Source: SXOA01 sp051004015 (lineage in GTDB: Bacteria; Planctomycetota; Planctomycetia; Pirellulales; Pirellulaceae). Taken from it: a stretch of DNA of 64,000 nt. Under the pieces are notes generated by a model. That model was not told the origin of the DNA, searched no databases, and saw nothing but the letters and a program-made list of their open reading frames with translations. This document shows positions 17,534 through 25,416 of the stretch, piece by piece (the first letter of the stretch is position 1; every line of letters begins with the position of its first letter). Where the stretch lies: assembly GCA_051004015.1 (NCBI GenBank), contig JBPCKT010000010.1:1-64000 (forward strand), given 5' to 3'. The translations under genes were made by a program, and so were the position numbers.

Positions 17534-18583
17534 TTATTTGACCTCTTTTAGCGCCAGGCCGGCAGCCACGTCCCACAAGCCGCGGCGTCCGACGTCGCGC
17601 TGCAAGGACAAGGCTCGGAAGGGGTCGCTCAGCTCGCACTTCAGGTTCAGCATTTTCCCCAGCACGTCGGCCAACTGCTGCGTGGCTTCACCGCCCCCCA
17701 ACACCACTCGGGACAGTGGCTGGCCGCGGAAGGTGACGCTGTGATAGCGGATGCACAGCGCGAGTTCGCTCCCCAAACGCTCGATCACGCCGCGGGTTGC
17801 TTCGCTCACGCTCCGCATCACTTCCGGGTCCTGCAAATCGGTTCGCCGGTCGCCGCTGTGCCGGCGGAGATCCGCGGCTTCTTTGGCCTCCATCCGCAAA
17901 TGACGGGCGACGGCAGTATCGAGGTGTGCGCCGCCAATGTCGATGTACTTCACAAACAGGATCTCGATCCCTTGCGTGATGACGACGGCCGTCCGTTGAT
18001 GCCCTATGTGAATGACCAGCGCCCGCCCGTTGAAGTCCTCTTGCCGCCGAAATTGTGCCGCATAGCTGCGGACGAGTGCCGCCGGTTCGACGTCCACGGC
18101 CAGCGGGTTGAGATGGCCCTTAGCAGCCAGGTCCAATGACTTTTGCAGGACGGGACGGTGGCAGGCAAAGACGATGACTTCCCGCAGGACCGCATCCCCC
18201 TGCCGCACGTCAGCCGCCTCGATATAACGAATCTCCGCCTCTTCGACGGCAAAGGGAACGCGGCCAGCCGCTTCCTGGGCAACGTGGCGGTCGAGTTCCG
18301 CTCCTTCCGACTTGGGAACGCGGATGTTCTGCAGCACCAGTTCTTTGTCCCCCAAACAGAGCACGACATCCCGGCCCACGAACTTCCGTTCGGTGAGCCC
18401 CCGCTGGATGGTTTCGGCGACGTGCTCGGCGTGTTGTTCCGGCGAAGTCGCGGCCGGGAACTCCCAGCGGCCCGCGGCAATCAGGTCCTCGCGGTTGGCG
18501 GAGAATTGCACCATCTTCACGGACCGGGAGCCCAAATCGATTCCGATCGGACCGGCGCGGCGCAGATTGAAGAACGGGAGCAT
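17534..18583 (-). CDS. pilM: PilM-like actin-fold pilus assembly ATPase
   Basis: 349 residues. The start GPIGIDLGSRSVKMVQFS is the phosphate-1 motif of the FtsA/PilM actin-like fold, followed by SHS2-type elements (VVLCLGDKELVLQNIRVPK). Later come AALVRSYAAQF, HIGHQRTAVVITQG and RVVLGGGEATQQLADVLG. PilM is a cytoplasmic ATP-binding protein that docks on the N-terminus of PilN. It starts 11 bases after the pseudopilin gene and precedes pilN by 6, in one operon. Confidence 0.9.
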   Translation of the reverse strand: MLPFFNLRRAGPIGIDLGSRSVKMVQFSANREDLIAAGRWEFPAATSPEQHAEHVAETIQRGLTERKFVGRDVVLCLGDKELVLQNIRVPKSEGAELDRHVAQEAAGRVPFAVEEAEIRYIEAADVRQGDAVLREVIVFACHRPVLQKSLDLAAKGHLNPLAVDVEPAALVRSYAAQFRRQEDFNGRALVIHIGHQRTAVVITQGIEILFVKYIDIGGAHLDTAVARHLRMEAKEAADLRRHSGDRRTDLQDPEVMRSVSEATRGVIERLGSELALCIRYHSVTFRGQPLSRVVLGGGEATQQLADVLGKMLNLKCELSDPFRALSLQRDVGRRGLWDVAAGLALKEVK

Positions 18584-18594
18584 TGCTAGGGCGA

Positions 18595-19239
18595 TTACGG
18601 GGTGATTCCGGATGGAGTGGCGGCTTGCACGTCTCCCACATCGACAATGCCCGTGGTGGCATTGACCGTGATGGGGATGTATATCTTTGTCCCCGCGGCG
18701 TTGCTGACGAGCCAGACGAGAGTTGCTTCGGAGCGGGTAGTGCCCCCCAGCGGCCCGAATTCCAGGTTGCTCACGTCGCTAGGGGACACCGGGTTTTTCT
18801 GAACTGCGGCGAGCTTCACGGAGCCAGCCAGCATGGGCAGCTTGGAGAGGTCTGCCATCTGATTCTTTTGATTGTTGGAAAACGTATGAAACGGCGAAGG
18901 GGGCAGCTTATCCAGGGCGGTGACGGAGCCCGCGTGCTTCATGACGTAGTTATTGGCCGCGATGTCGAAGGTAATGTGGTAGTTGGAATTATTGGCCACC
19001 GCCAGGCCGCGAGCGTACTCAATATCCCCCGCGACGCTGTCCGCCGCCATTTGCAGTTGCTGAGGGACGTTGCTCGAAAGGTAGGGAGAAGCGACGGCGA
19101 TCAGGATGCCGAGAATGGCGACCACAATCAGCAGCTCGATCAAGGAAAAAGCGCGGCGGCAGCGGCTCGCCAGCCGTGGGGCGGGCGGGTAGCAGGCAGT
19201 CTCACTTTTTGGCCTGGTCGCGTCCATGAGGTCCGGCAA
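18595..19239 (-). CDS. GspH/FimT-like pseudopilin
   Basis: 214 residues. The prepilin signature AFSLIELLIVVAILGILIA has the conserved Glu at +5 and follows a basic leader ending RCRRA; cleavage by PilD would fall before Phe. The following part (LSSNVPQQLQMAADSVAGDI, then EYARGLAVANN) fits the GspH/FimT minor pseudopilins. The start at 19239 overlaps the upstream gene by 38 bases; ATG 19227 is an alternative. The C-terminus contains a beta-strand repeat with YIPITVNATTGIVDVGDVQA. Confidence 0.85.
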   Translation of the reverse strand: MPDLMDATRPKSETACYPPAPRLASRCRRAFSLIELLIVVAILGILIAVASPYLSSNVPQQLQMAADSVAGDIEYARGLAVANNSNYHITFDIAANNYVMKHAGSVTALDKLPPSPFHTFSNNQKNQMADLSKLPMLAGSVKLAAVQKNPVSPSDVSNLEFGPLGGTTRSEATLVWLVSNAAGTKIYIPITVNATTGIVDVGDVQAATPSGITP

Positions 19240-19447
19240 TCGCTTCCTTCAGGAGCAGGTTCTGCTCCTTGATCAGTTCTTTGATTTCCCGCAGCTCGCG
19301 GACCATTTCCGCCCGCTGCACGGCTGCATCCTCAAACGGCGGCTTTCCCGGAGGGGCCGCGGATGAGAGGCTGTAGAAACCTAGCACGCAAAGCAGTGCC
19401 GCACCTGCGGCGCAGGCCAAGATGGACCGAATAGAGAGGGAATGCAT
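19202..19447 (-). CDS. Small exported or anchored coiled-coil protein in pilus operon
   Basis: About 81 residues from ATG 19447; a longer frame reaches 19522. An N-terminal hydrophobic segment (ILACAAGAALLCVLGFYSLS) is followed by a charged helix with heptad-like spacing (RELREIKELIKEQNLLLKEA). No family is recognised. It lies between the PilX-like gene and the GspH-like pseudopilin, overlapping the latter, so it probably belongs to the assembly machinery. The function is unknown. Confidence 0.6.
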   Translation of the reverse strand: MHSLSIRSILACAAGAALLCVLGFYSLSSAAPPGKPPFEDAAVQRAEMVRELREIKELIKEQNLLLKEAIAGPHGRDQAKK

Positions 19448-19570
19448 GTTAGGAGTCTCCTGCTGTCTGTAGCGGTTGCGGACGAAGTCCCACCAACCGG
19501 GCGGGATCATAACCGACGACAACCGGCTAGGAAAGTCGGATTTCCGGCTGCGGATAGCCCGGTCCGTATG

Positions 19571-21130
19571 CTACGAGCCGTCCTTCCAAGAGACGATGTT
19601 CCAGCGAAGGCCATCGTCCCCCGCTGCTTTCGTGTAGATAGGCTGGCTCCAGTCGGGCCAATGGTAAGTGACACTGGTTGGAGGCTGGAACTTGAATTGA
19701 GGCGGCGCACGCAGATCGAAGGTGGAAGCGTCCATCCAATCGGGATAGTACTTAATGTTGATGGGACTTTGAGCTGTAAATAGGGTATGCTGCAGCACCC
19801 AATCGACCTGTGAAACGGCGGTCCACTCAGTCCGCGCAGCGATGTCAAGGTCCTCCGTAAAGAGCCTGCCCTGCAAGTTGAACGCGGTGTTCTGACTGCC
19901 GGCGTCAATCACAAAATTCGTCCAGTTCACGACGAGTCCGCGGACGAGAGAGTTGCTGTTGTTCTTGATCACCACGTCATTGCGGATCATCGACGCTGGC
20001 AGTTGATACACGGTGCTGCTGCCGCTGAGGGCCGGCAGGTTAAGGCCATTGACTTCGACGTCTGTTCCGTCCAGGCGGAATTCATCGCTGGACCCGTCCG
20101 AGAATAGGACGCCGGTGAATTTCGTGCCGGACTTCAGGCTCACGGTCCCCCCCGCCTTGTAAATGCCCAGCGGGTTGGTGGTCGTGCTGGCCCCAATGGT
20201 TTGCCCGGTTGGCGTGGAACCGTAAGTGCTTACTATGCTCGGCACGGTATAGGCCGGGCCCCCCGCGTAGAGCTTGTAAGTGGCGGGAGCATTGGTGTAG
20301 GTCACTGGTGCTGAACTAAGCGTCCCCGTCCAGTTGACGTTGACTCCCAACTTCTTGACGTCAGCTTCGGTATTCGAATCCTGCCTTCCGGTGCTCAGAG
20401 TTACGTCGCTGGTGAAGTGCCGATAATCGACCCCTGTTTGGACATACTTGATCTTTAGGTCATTGACGTAAGCCGCGCGGGAGCTGGAGTTGATATCCGA
20501 GGGGTCTATGGACAGCGTTTGAAACTTCATCTTTCCCAGGAAGCAAGTTGCTCCTTGAAACTGGATCGGGGCGTCCACATTCTCTGTCCAGACGGTCGCC
20601 GACGAATTCCATTGGTAGCAGGTAAAGCCGTTCATGGAACTCCACAGGGTGGGCGTGGCGGTGGTATTCAGCGCTCGCCTAACCAATTGCAGGACGGCCG
20701 TCATGGTGTAGGTGGTGGGGAGCGAGGTATCTCCGTTGCTCCAGGCAGTGCCGATGGACGTGACAGTTACACGGAAGGGATACTCCCCGTAGTTCGCACC
20801 GCCTGGCAGTAGGGACGCATCGCCGGCAGTGAAACTGACGCTATACGAGGACTGGCTGTCGACGTTGCCGGTGAGCGTGGCGCCGACGCCATCCCACGAG
20901 TCCGTGCTCATTTTGCGAATGGCCTGATTCAGGCCGGCTTCGGCGGCCTGCCGGGCCAGGGCATTGGTTTGCGCATTTGTTTGCAGGAGCGTCGTCTGCA
21001 CCTGGGAACGCATCAGCGAGTAGCTGACGGCGATGGTAATGGCGAGCATGCCCAGAATCAGGATCAGGGCCATTCCACGGCGGGGCGAGCGATTGACTTT
21101 TTTCGTCCTGCGACAGGATTGCATTGTCAT
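19571..21130 (-). CDS. PilX-like pilus assembly protein
   Basis: 519 residues from ATG 21130, 17 bases after the upstream stop; longer starts overlap that gene. The N-terminus RRGMALILILGMLAITIAVS matches the PilX N-terminal/type IV prepilin-like helix, followed by QAAEAGLNQAIRKM, a segment typical of planctomycete PilX_N proteins. The remaining 430 residues are Thr/Ser-rich, probably beta-helical, with an Asn-rich middle. In other bacteria PilX or GspK-like large minor pilins sit at the pilus tip. Here the size suggests a GspK-like or cargo-bearing tip protein; the exact role is inferred. Confidence 0.75.
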   Translation of the reverse strand: MTMQSCRRTKKVNRSPRRGMALILILGMLAITIAVSYSLMRSQVQTTLLQTNAQTNALARQAAEAGLNQAIRKMSTDSWDGVGATLTGNVDSQSSYSVSFTAGDASLLPGGANYGEYPFRVTVTSIGTAWSNGDTSLPTTYTMTAVLQLVRRALNTTATPTLWSSMNGFTCYQWNSSATVWTENVDAPIQFQGATCFLGKMKFQTLSIDPSDINSSSRAAYVNDLKIKYVQTGVDYRHFTSDVTLSTGRQDSNTEADVKKLGVNVNWTGTLSSAPVTYTNAPATYKLYAGGPAYTVPSIVSTYGSTPTGQTIGASTTTNPLGIYKAGGTVSLKSGTKFTGVLFSDGSSDEFRLDGTDVEVNGLNLPALSGSSTVYQLPASMIRNDVVIKNNSNSLVRGLVVNWTNFVIDAGSQNTAFNLQGRLFTEDLDIAARTEWTAVSQVDWVLQHTLFTAQSPINIKYYPDWMDASTFDLRAPPQFKFQPPTSVTYHWPDWSQPIYTKAAGDDGLRWNIVSWKDGS

Positions 21131-21147
21131 TCCCCGGAGCCCCTTTC

Positions 21148-21945
21148 CTACTTCGCAAGCTGATAGACTTTCGTCGCCGATCCGAAAAACGGAATAGCCG
21201 GCTTCTCGCCCGCATCGTCGGCAATCATCTGGAGCTCGGTCAGGCAACTGACGCGGCGGTTGCCGGTGCTGGTGCCGTACTGGTCCAGTGGCCAGTCGAT
21301 ATTGGCCCAGGTCCGCGTGCTCGCCTTATACTCCGACCATTGCGTGGCGGTGGGGCTCATGATGATCCGGAAGCGGATCTTGCCGCGGGACGCGGAGACC
21401 GCCAGCCGATCCGAAATCACCGTCTTGGTGCTATTGGCAGCAAGCATCGCATCGACCACGGTATTCAGGGCCGTCGAGGTAGTACTGGTGAGAACCGTGG
21501 TATCGGTCGTGGTGATTTCCAGCAACTCCGTGGGTTTGCTGGGGTTGTAGGTATAGACAATCAGGTCGCTCCGCTTGGGATACTCCGTGGCGCCGGCGGC
21601 CACTCCGTCCGACTTCCAAATCAGCAGACGGTCCGGGTAGGAGTCGGAACCCACGATTGTCGAGGCAACCATGCAGCCCGGAAAGCTCTCGCTGGCCTTG
21701 CAGTTGATCACGTTGCGACGGATGCGTTCGAGCGCGACGCGGGCATGTTGGGCCGCTTCGTTTTGGCCGCGGCAGTAGTCGTTGGCATTGCTTACGCTAT
21801 AGGATAGCGTTCCCATTGCGCCGGCCAGGAGCGTGAGGATGGCCGTGGCGCAGAGCAATTCCGCCAGAGTGAAACCGCGGCGGCGGCACTTGTCAGAAAG
21901 ACACCGGTCGGAAAAGTGTTTACGTGGGAGGCGGGATGTAGGCAT
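21148..21945 (-). CDS. GspJ-like pseudopilin
   Basis: 265 residues from ATG 21945. A basic leader ending KCRRRG is followed by the prepilin helix FTLAELLCATAILTLLAGAM, with Glu at +5. The helix continues YCRGQNEAAQHARVALERIR, and the rest is beta-rich with RLAVSASRGKIRFRII and CLTELQMIADD. This agrees with GspJ/PulJ-type minor pseudopilins. It overlaps the upstream pseudopilin gene by 26 bases. Confidence 0.83.
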   Translation of the reverse strand: MPTSRLPRKHFSDRCLSDKCRRRGFTLAELLCATAILTLLAGAMGTLSYSVSNANDYCRGQNEAAQHARVALERIRRNVINCKASESFPGCMVASTIVGSDSYPDRLLIWKSDGVAAGATEYPKRSDLIVYTYNPSKPTELLEITTTDTTVLTSTTSTALNTVVDAMLAANSTKTVISDRLAVSASRGKIRFRIIMSPTATQWSEYKASTRTWANIDWPLDQYGTSTGNRRVSCLTELQMIADDAGEKPAIPFFGSATKVYQLAK

Positions 21946-22534
21946 AAACGCGCCTTCCTTTCGCCAAGGTTCGGTACGTTCCATCAGGGTCTTGATACTC
22001 CACGGTTACTTCCGCGCACTTGTACCCGCTCGTTGTTGCCAGGACTCCGCCCGCTGCTAGCGGCGGATTATCCAGGCGCAGGGACAGGTCCGTAGAGCTG
22101 ACATAATAACTGTCCACCCGCAGCCGCCACTTGGCGAAGAAGCCACTGTCGACGCGAAAATTCGCGTGCCGAGTGCCGCCTGCGTCGTTTCCTGTGCCTA
22201 GTGTTTGTCCGTAGACGTTGGTAATGGGTTGCGCGCTGAAGCCATTGAAATCGTCGGAATCGTCAAAAAGGAGCCGCGTCGTTTCGTCCGCCTCTTTCGC
22301 GAGCTTATTCTGATTGTAGGCCGAGCCGGCTTCCATATAGCGCTTGCTCATGATCTCGTCGAGCACCTGCTCGCAAATGCCTTGTGCGATGGCCTGCTTC
22401 GCGGCATCATCGGTGGCGTCCAGCGAGGTCTGCGCGGCCAGGAGCAGAACGGAGCCGGCCAGCGCCATGATGCTGATGGCGACCAGGGCCTCAATCAGCG
22501 TAAAGCCGGTGCGTGTGCGCAAGCGAAGGCGCAT
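21920..22534 (-). CDS. GspI/PilV-like pseudopilin, first gene of pilus operon
   Basis: 204 residues. The short leader MRLRLRTRTG is followed by FTLIEALVAISIMALAGSVL, a textbook prepilin signal with Gly/Phe cleavage and Glu +5. The helix continues into QAIAQGICEQVLDEIMSKRY, typical of GspI/PilV. It begins the leftward operon; a structured leader with a T-rich tail lies about 50 bases upstream of its start. Confidence 0.85.
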   Translation of the reverse strand: MRLRLRTRTGFTLIEALVAISIMALAGSVLLLAAQTSLDATDDAAKQAIAQGICEQVLDEIMSKRYMEAGSAYNQNKLAKEADETTRLLFDDSDDFNGFSAQPITNVYGQTLGTGNDAGGTRHANFRVDSGFFAKWRLRVDSYYVSSTDLSLRLDNPPLAAGGVLATTSGYKCAEVTVEYQDPDGTYRTLAKGRRVYAYIPPPT

Positions 22535-22580
22535 GGATGGAAGGCCGGGCTTCTACGGCTGGCCCCTAATTCATGAAGGA

Positions 22581-22690
22581 ATAAAAGGGGCACGGCGAGG
22601 TCCCCTCTAGCTCCTAGCTATCCCCGCCGTGCCCAAGAACCAACGCCCCTCCCCGAGGCGCGGTTGCACTGAAACCTAGTTCGCTGGGCG
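22581..22690 (-). promoter_or_regulatory. Structured leader upstream of pilus operon (possible attenuator or small RNA)
   Basis: Read on the minus strand, two 10-base arms, GGGCACGGCG at 22634-22625 and CGCCGTGCCC at 22597-22588, enclose 27 bases. Inside these, TAGCT and AGCTA form a small inner hairpin. The outer stem is followed at once by CTTTTATT. A second, shorter GC-rich hairpin lies just upstream (CGCCTC..GAGGGGCG). No gene reads leftward into this spot, so this is either a leader attenuator or riboswitch-like element of the pilus operon, or the end of a small RNA. It does not match a class I cyclic-di-GMP riboswitch by eye. Confidence 0.4.
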
Positions 22691-22700
22691 AGGTTGTCAA

Positions 22701-22916
22701 ATGCCTCGATTGCTGGCCCGACCTGCAAACGAGGAGACTGTGCGGTTATTGGGTCTTTCTGGACAGTTCAACTCCCTATTTTCAAGGGAAAGGAAGGACC
22801 GTCAGAAGGCCTGGACGAAGACGAAAAATCGTCGTTTCCTTTCCGACGAGTTTAGGCGGAAGGCCCTGCAAGTGCTCCTGGTTGGCCATTCCATGCACTC
22901 GGTGGCGGAACGCTAA
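22701..22916 (+). pseudogene. Remnant of an IS3-type transposase OrfA N-terminus (possible)
   Basis: A 71-codon frame whose second half, RRFLSDEFRRKALQVLLVGH, then SMHSVAER and a stop, resembles the helix-turn-helix opening of IS3-family OrfA proteins (R-R-x-F-S-x-E-F-K-x-x-A-V...S-V-x-x-V-A-x-x-L). It stops where the recognition helix should continue, and no transposase catalytic domain follows. Most likely it is a decayed fragment in the gap between the divergent pilus operon and the DUF11 gene. No terminal repeats could be matched. Confidence 0.35.
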
Positions 22917-23099
22917 AGTCCCTGAAAATGAAGTCTGTAAACATGAATAACGCAGTCGATTCAGGGGGGGTAATTGGAGTCGGTGGTTTGGCTTTAGTTG
23001 ACCTTCCCTGGTTTACCCGGTTTTGGTATTCCCCCGCTGTTTGGGCCGCCGTGTATGGCCAAGATCAAGGGATGGAATTTCCAAACTGCCAGGTGTCCT

Positions 23100-25346
23100 A
23101 TGTCGAAATTCTTGGATCTTCTGAAGCGAACGCAAGCCCTCGGCAAGCAGGTCAATCTGCGGCTGGCGATTGTGGCCGTGGTGCTCGGCGTCGGAGGCTT
23201 TGCCGTCTATAAGGGTGTACAGCAACTAGGGCCCACCAAGCCGACGCCCAAGAAGGTCGTGAAGAACGGTGAGGAGAGCTCGCCGGGAACACCGGAAGCG
23301 GGCGCGCCGGAGGCCGGCGCTTCGGGCAATGTGGAAGGGCAACTGATCAGCGCCGAAGCGCCGCTGTATGGAGGCGGAGCTGTTACGGAAGAAAAGGCCG
23401 CCGCTCCATACGGGGCAGATACCGAGACCTCCACCAGCGCCGCGGTCTATGGCACTGGCGAGAATCCCGCCGAGCAAATCGTCCAGGAAATCCCTGCCGC
23501 AGAGCGTCGCAGCGCGTCCAATCGGCTGCGTCCGCCGACGCGGCCTGGTGGGGGAGGCGCCTATGCCTTGACCGATGAAAACCAGGAAGCCGAACAGCCC
23601 CTCGAAGGCCAAGAGTCTTCCCCCGCTGCCGAAGGCACTCTCGTTCAAGAAGTGCCCTCCAGCGAGATTCCTGAAACGGCCGAACAGCCGGCCGCACATG
23701 CTCCCTTACCGAGCACTCGTCCCCCGGGGAGAATCGGCGCCGTACGTTCCAATCCGCTTCCCTCAAGTCGTCCCTTCTCCGGCGCGAGCGCCAATGCCGA
23801 AGCCGCTGAGCCGGAAATCACAGCCGACCTGCAGCCGGTCCGTTCGAATCCCAATGGTCCGAAGGGTGGCATCGCTTCATCCACCACTCGGGATCGCGGC
23901 AGCCGCCATGTCGCCGCGCCGGTCTCACATGCCCTGGCCGCGACCAATGGCGTTCCTGGCGAACGGCAACTCGAGGGAATGCAGGCTCCGTCCGTCGCGC
24001 TGGAGAAATTGGCTCCGGCCGAAGTCCAAGTCGGCAAGCTCGCCACGTTTGAGACTCGGGTCCGCAACGTCGGCCAGATTGCCGCCCATGAAGTGATCGT
24101 CACTGATCATGTTCCCCGCGGCACGCGGCTGGAAGCGACGACACCGCAAGCGACTGAAGCGGCGGACGGTACGCTCACTTGGAATCTGGGGACCATGCAG
24201 CCAGGCGATGAGATTGCCATCTCCCTGCAAGTCACGCCGGAAGAAGAAGGGGAAATCGGCAGCGTTGCCCAGGTCGGCTTTGCGGGGAAAGCGACGGCCC
24301 GCACCATCTCCACGCGGCCGCTGCTCAAGATTGAACACACCGCTCCCAAGCAAGTGATGATTGGCCAGGAAGTGCGGCTGGGCGTGACCATCACCAACCC
24401 TGGCAGCGGCGCGGCGACCGGCGTGATTGTGGAAGAGGACGTGCCGGACGGACTGTCGCATGTCGCGGGAAACGAACTGGAATTTGAGATTGGCGTGCTT
24501 CGCCCCGGCGAAACCCGCGAACTGGAGCTCAGTCTGAAAGCCGAGAAGCCCGGCGTGCTGGAGAACACGATCCTCGTCCGCGGTGAAGGGAATCTCACCA
24601 GCCAGCACCGGGTGCAAATTGAAGTCATCTCGCCGCAGCTTCAGGTTGGCGTGAGTGGGCCGAAGAAGCGGTATCTCGACCAACGCCCAGCGACTTACAC
24701 CGTAACCGTCGCGAATCCCGGCACCGCAGCCGCCCGCGACGTGCAGATCATCGCGTATCTGCCGAAAGGGATGAAGTACGTCTCCTCGGATTCCGAAGGT
24801 CAGTACGATGCCGGCCAGAACGCCATCCTTTGGGGGCTCGAGGAGCTTCCCTCGGCCAAGAGCGGCAACGTGAAGTTCGTGGCGACCCCGGTCGAGACCG
24901 GCGAGCAGAAGATTCGCGTCGAAGGGAAAGCCGACCTTGGCCTCTCGGTCGCCAGCGAGCAATCGGTGCAAGTCGATGCAATCTCCGAGCTGGTCTTCAG
25001 CATCTCGGACTTGAACGACCCAATTGAGGTCGACACTGACACGATCTATGAAGTCCGCGTCTCCAACAAGGGCTCGAAGCCGGCCACAAACGTCCTCCTG
25101 GCTGCTGCGCTTCCCAAAGAAATCAAGCTCGTCAGTGGCGAAGGGCCTTCCCGCGCGACCACGAGTGGCCAGCAGATTGGCTTCGCGCCCGTCGGCCGCA
25201 TCAGCCCCGGCGAGGAAGTCATCTTCCGCATTCACGCCCATGGACTTCTCGCAGGGGACCACCTGATTCGCGTCCAGCTCAGCAGCGATGAGTCCACGAC
25301 GCCGGTGACGAAAGAAGAGAGCACGCAGGTGTACGTGGATCGATAG
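23100..25346 (+). CDS. DUF11-repeat, membrane-anchored surface protein
   Basis: 748 residues from ATG 23100; longer frames to 22998 look less likely. An N-terminal helix (LAIVAVVLGVGGFAVYKGV) is followed by about 250 disordered residues rich in Pro, Glu, Ala and Ser, with short repeats such as PLYGGG, APYGAD and AVYGTG. Four DUF11-like immunoglobulin-fold repeats then follow, recognisable by N-P-G or N-x-G turns: FETRVRNVGQIAAHEVIVTD, VTITNPGSGAATGVIVEEDV, VTVANPGTAAARDVQIIAYL and VRVSNKGSKPATNVLLAAAL. DUF11 proteins are cell-surface or periplasmic and common in Planctomycetes. Function is unknown. It runs convergently towards the M50-HlyD operon. Confidence 0.85.
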   Translation: MSKFLDLLKRTQALGKQVNLRLAIVAVVLGVGGFAVYKGVQQLGPTKPTPKKVVKNGEESSPGTPEAGAPEAGASGNVEGQLISAEAPLYGGGAVTEEKAAAPYGADTETSTSAAVYGTGENPAEQIVQEIPAAERRSASNRLRPPTRPGGGGAYALTDENQEAEQPLEGQESSPAAEGTLVQEVPSSEIPETAEQPAAHAPLPSTRPPGRIGAVRSNPLPSSRPFSGASANAEAAEPEITADLQPVRSNPNGPKGGIASSTTRDRGSRHVAAPVSHALAATNGVPGERQLEGMQAPSVALEKLAPAEVQVGKLATFETRVRNVGQIAAHEVIVTDHVPRGTRLEATTPQATEAADGTLTWNLGTMQPGDEIAISLQVTPEEEGEIGSVAQVGFAGKATARTISTRPLLKIEHTAPKQVMIGQEVRLGVTITNPGSGAATGVIVEEDVPDGLSHVAGNELEFEIGVLRPGETRELELSLKAEKPGVLENTILVRGEGNLTSQHRVQIEVISPQLQVGVSGPKKRYLDQRPATYTVTVANPGTAAARDVQIIAYLPKGMKYVSSDSEGQYDAGQNAILWGLEELPSAKSGNVKFVATPVETGEQKIRVEGKADLGLSVASEQSVQVDAISELVFSISDLNDPIEVDTDTIYEVRVSNKGSKPATNVLLAAALPKEIKLVSGEGPSRATTSGQQIGFAPVGRISPGEEVIFRIHAHGLLAGDHLIRVQLSSDESTTPVTKEESTQVYVDR

Positions 25347-25353
25347 AAAGTAC

Positions 25354-25397
25354 TCCTCACTCTCCGCGTGAGGAATCATCTCGCGGAGCGAGATGAT
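25354..25397. terminator. Double hairpin, probable bidirectional terminator
   Basis: Two adjacent hairpins lie between two convergent genes. TCCTCAC/GTGAGGA with a 7-base loop is at 25354-25374. ATCATCTCGC/GCGAGATGAT with a GGA loop is at 25375-25397. The second is followed by TTCCTTTCTT on the plus strand. Position and structure fit a shared terminator for the DUF11 gene and the M50 operon. Confidence 0.7.
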
Positions 25398-25416
25398 TTC
25401 CTTTCTTGAGTCCGCC

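Noticed and set aside
22581..22690. Class I cyclic-di-GMP riboswitch upstream of the pilus genes
   Set aside because: The conserved GEMM core sequences were not found, although a structured leader is present.
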